From an uncultured Roseburia sp. (GTDB lineage Bacteria > Bacillota > Clostridia > Lachnospirales > Lachnospiraceae): a stretch of DNA of 5,883 nucleotides. The notes under the pieces were generated by a model that did not search any database, was not told the origin of the DNA, and was given only the letters and a program-made list of their open reading frames with translations. Numbering within the stretch: the first letter of the stretch is position 1; every line of letters starts with the position of its first letter. The DNA lies in assembly GCA_934307185.1 (NCBI GenBank), contig CAKRCJ010000154.1, positions 1 through 5,883 on the forward strand, written 5' to 3'. Below are positions 4,713 to 5,883 of the stretch, in pieces. Both the position numbers and the translations under genes were made by a program.

Positions 4713-5883
4713 ATGACAAGAAAAGAAAATTTATTTAAGTCTACGATCAAAAAAACTGCTATCGCAACTATGGTCGTAACAGGTGCAGTTGCACCATCAA
4801 TTCAGACGGTTTTTGCAGATACTGAGAGTGATTTACAGGATGCAAAGACTACCCTTGAACAGGCTACAAAAGAATTAGAACAGGCACAGGCTGATAAGAC
4901 TCTGGCTACATCCAGACTGGAAACAGCTCAGAAGGATTTAGAAGATGCTAATGCTGATTTAGCAACAAAGAAGGCACGCTTAGAAGAACTGAAGGCAGAC
5001 CCTGAAGTTAGCGAAGAAGGTATTACTACCGCTGAAGCTGAAGCTGCAGAAGCTGAAGACAGAGCTGTGAGTGCTGGAAAAGCATTATCTCAGAAAACTC
5101 AGGATTTAGCTGATGCAGAGACTAATCTTGCAAAAGCTCAGTCTGCTTATGATACAGCTAATGGCGCTTATAACAACGCATTAACAGACAAGAACAATGC
5201 TGTAGTTGAAAGACAGCAGGCTGAAGCTGATAAAGCTAATGCTGAAGAGGCTAAGAATGAAGCTGAAACAAATAAGGATTCTGCAAAAGCAGATGCTGAT
5301 AAATTAAAAGATGCTAATCCTAATGCAGATGCTAATCTTACAAAAGCTAATGCAGATAAAGAAACAGCTAAAGGCGAATTGACTTCAGCTGAAAATGAAC
5401 AGGGTAATGCTCAGGCAAGATTTGATAGTGCTCAGACAGCAGCTGATTCTGCACAAGCAAATTTTGAGGATAAGGCAAACCAAGAAGCAAATGCTAGGAA
5501 TGCATTAACTGAAAAAGATATTGCTAAAACAAATGCTGAACAGGCTTTGACAGAAGCAATACAGGATAAAGATAATGCTGATAATGCTTTAAGTGCGGCA
5601 AAGACTGCTTTAGATGAAGCTAAAAAGAAAAATGAAGATGCAATTAAAGCTCATGAAGATGCTGTTAAAGCACAAGAAAAGAGTATTGCTGATTTAAGAA
5701 GTGAAGCTCAAAAAGCACAGGATAATTTGACTGCTCAGACCAATGCTTTACAGACTTTGGTTGAAGCTGAACAAGCAGCTAATAACGCACTTGAAGATGC
5801 TAAGAATGCGGTTACTACTGCACAGGATGCTAAGAAACAAGCTGATGTAGCATTAAAAACTGCTAATGCAGAATTAGAACAGA
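4713..5883 (+). CDS. Secreted Ala/Lys/Glu-rich coiled-coil surface protein, N-terminal part (runs off window)
   Basis: The frame is open from the ATG at 4713 to the right edge, giving 390 residues with no stop. AAAGGA (4702-4707) provides a strong ribosome binding site. Residues 1-35 form a signal peptide: a basic N-region (MTRKENLFKSTIKK), a hydrophobic core (TAIATMVVTGAVA) and a likely cleavage after VFA, before D36. The mature part is almost entirely Ala, Glu, Asp, Lys, Gln and Asn with regularly spaced Leu/Ala (for example TTLEQATKELEQAQADK), which predicts long extracellular helices. Helix breaks occur at KADPEVSEEGITT and LKDANPNADANLT, so the chain may fold back as a hairpin bundle. 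It has no cysteine in the visible part. The C-terminus is missing, so anchoring by sortase or other means cannot be judged. It may be an adhesin or fibrillar stalk (inference). I do not recognise a named family. Codon use is heavily biased to GCT/GCA and GAA. Confidence 0.85.
   Translation, partial: MTRKENLFKSTIKKTAIATMVVTGAVAPSIQTVFADTESDLQDAKTTLEQATKELEQAQADKTLATSRLETAQKDLEDANADLATKKARLEELKADPEVSEEGITTAEAEAAEAEDRAVSAGKALSQKTQDLADAETNLAKAQSAYDTANGAYNNALTDKNNAVVERQQAEADKANAEEAKNEAETNKDSAKADADKLKDANPNADANLTKANADKETAKGELTSAENEQGNAQARFDSAQTAADSAQANFEDKANQEANARNALTEKDIAKTNAEQALTEAIQDKDNADNALSAAKTALDEAKKKNEDAIKAHEDAVKAQEKSIADLRSEAQKAQDNLTAQTNALQTLVEAEQAANNALEDAKNAVTTAQDAKKQADVALKTANAELEQ

Noticed and set aside
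4713..5883. Phage tape-measure or chromosome-segregation (SMC-like) coiled coil
   Set aside because: A clear signal peptide with a cleavage site precedes the helical region, and no phage or ATPase motifs are present.
1..5883. CRISPR array, tRNA or rRNA genes
   Set aside because: No regularly spaced repeats of CRISPR type and no recognisable tRNA or rRNA sequence were seen on either strand.

Overview
The window is AT-rich and Gram-positive in character. It has a sortase-anchored Cna-B/SpaA-type surface protein, strong purine-rich ribosome binding sites, a perfect TATAAT -10 box, and the debris of a tnpV gene, a transposon-associated gene common in gut Firmicutes. A low-GC Firmicute of the Clostridia/Erysipelotrichia kind is the best guess. 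The genus cannot be read from the sequence.

Layout: (a) 1-611 is the 3' end of a large cell-wall-anchored surface protein, closed by a strong intrinsic terminator (635-678). (b) 686-868 holds a coding-looking stretch with no start, probably a remnant. (c) 942-4305 is a compact restriction-modification operon on the + strand. It contains a 50-residue ribbon-helix-helix protein, a 683-residue protein fusing a PD-(D/E)XK nuclease to an N6-adenine methylase, and a two-TRD specificity subunit. The architecture matches BcgI-like type IIB systems: an RM polypeptide plus a separate S polypeptide. (d) 4306-4712 is a mostly non-coding junction with a hairpin, the 3' end of a dead tnpV on the minus strand, and a promoter. 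(e) 4713 to the right edge is the start of a secreted, Ala/Lys/Glu-rich coiled-coil surface protein that runs off the window.

The RHH gene, the RM gene and the S frame are packed with no gaps (TAATG overlap, then a -1 frame switch), so they should be co-expressed. The RHH protein may control the operon. The S subunit would direct the shared nuclease/methylase subunit to a bipartite target.

The most notable signal is at the RM/S junction. The S frame has no ATG, GTG or TTG before its conserved N-terminus. The RM gene ends in G GGA AAA TAA, a canonical -1 slippery heptamer. Five bases downstream there is a 13-bp stem-loop (3148-3160 with 3174-3186). A -1 slip enters the S frame exactly and would make a 1070-residue RM-S fusion. 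This looks like a programmed frameshift, or alternatively a lost start codon (ATGA changed to ATAA). A second notable signal is a 24-bp in-frame tandem repeat in the spacer helix between the two TRDs, the place where repeat number is known to alter specificity in type I S subunits.
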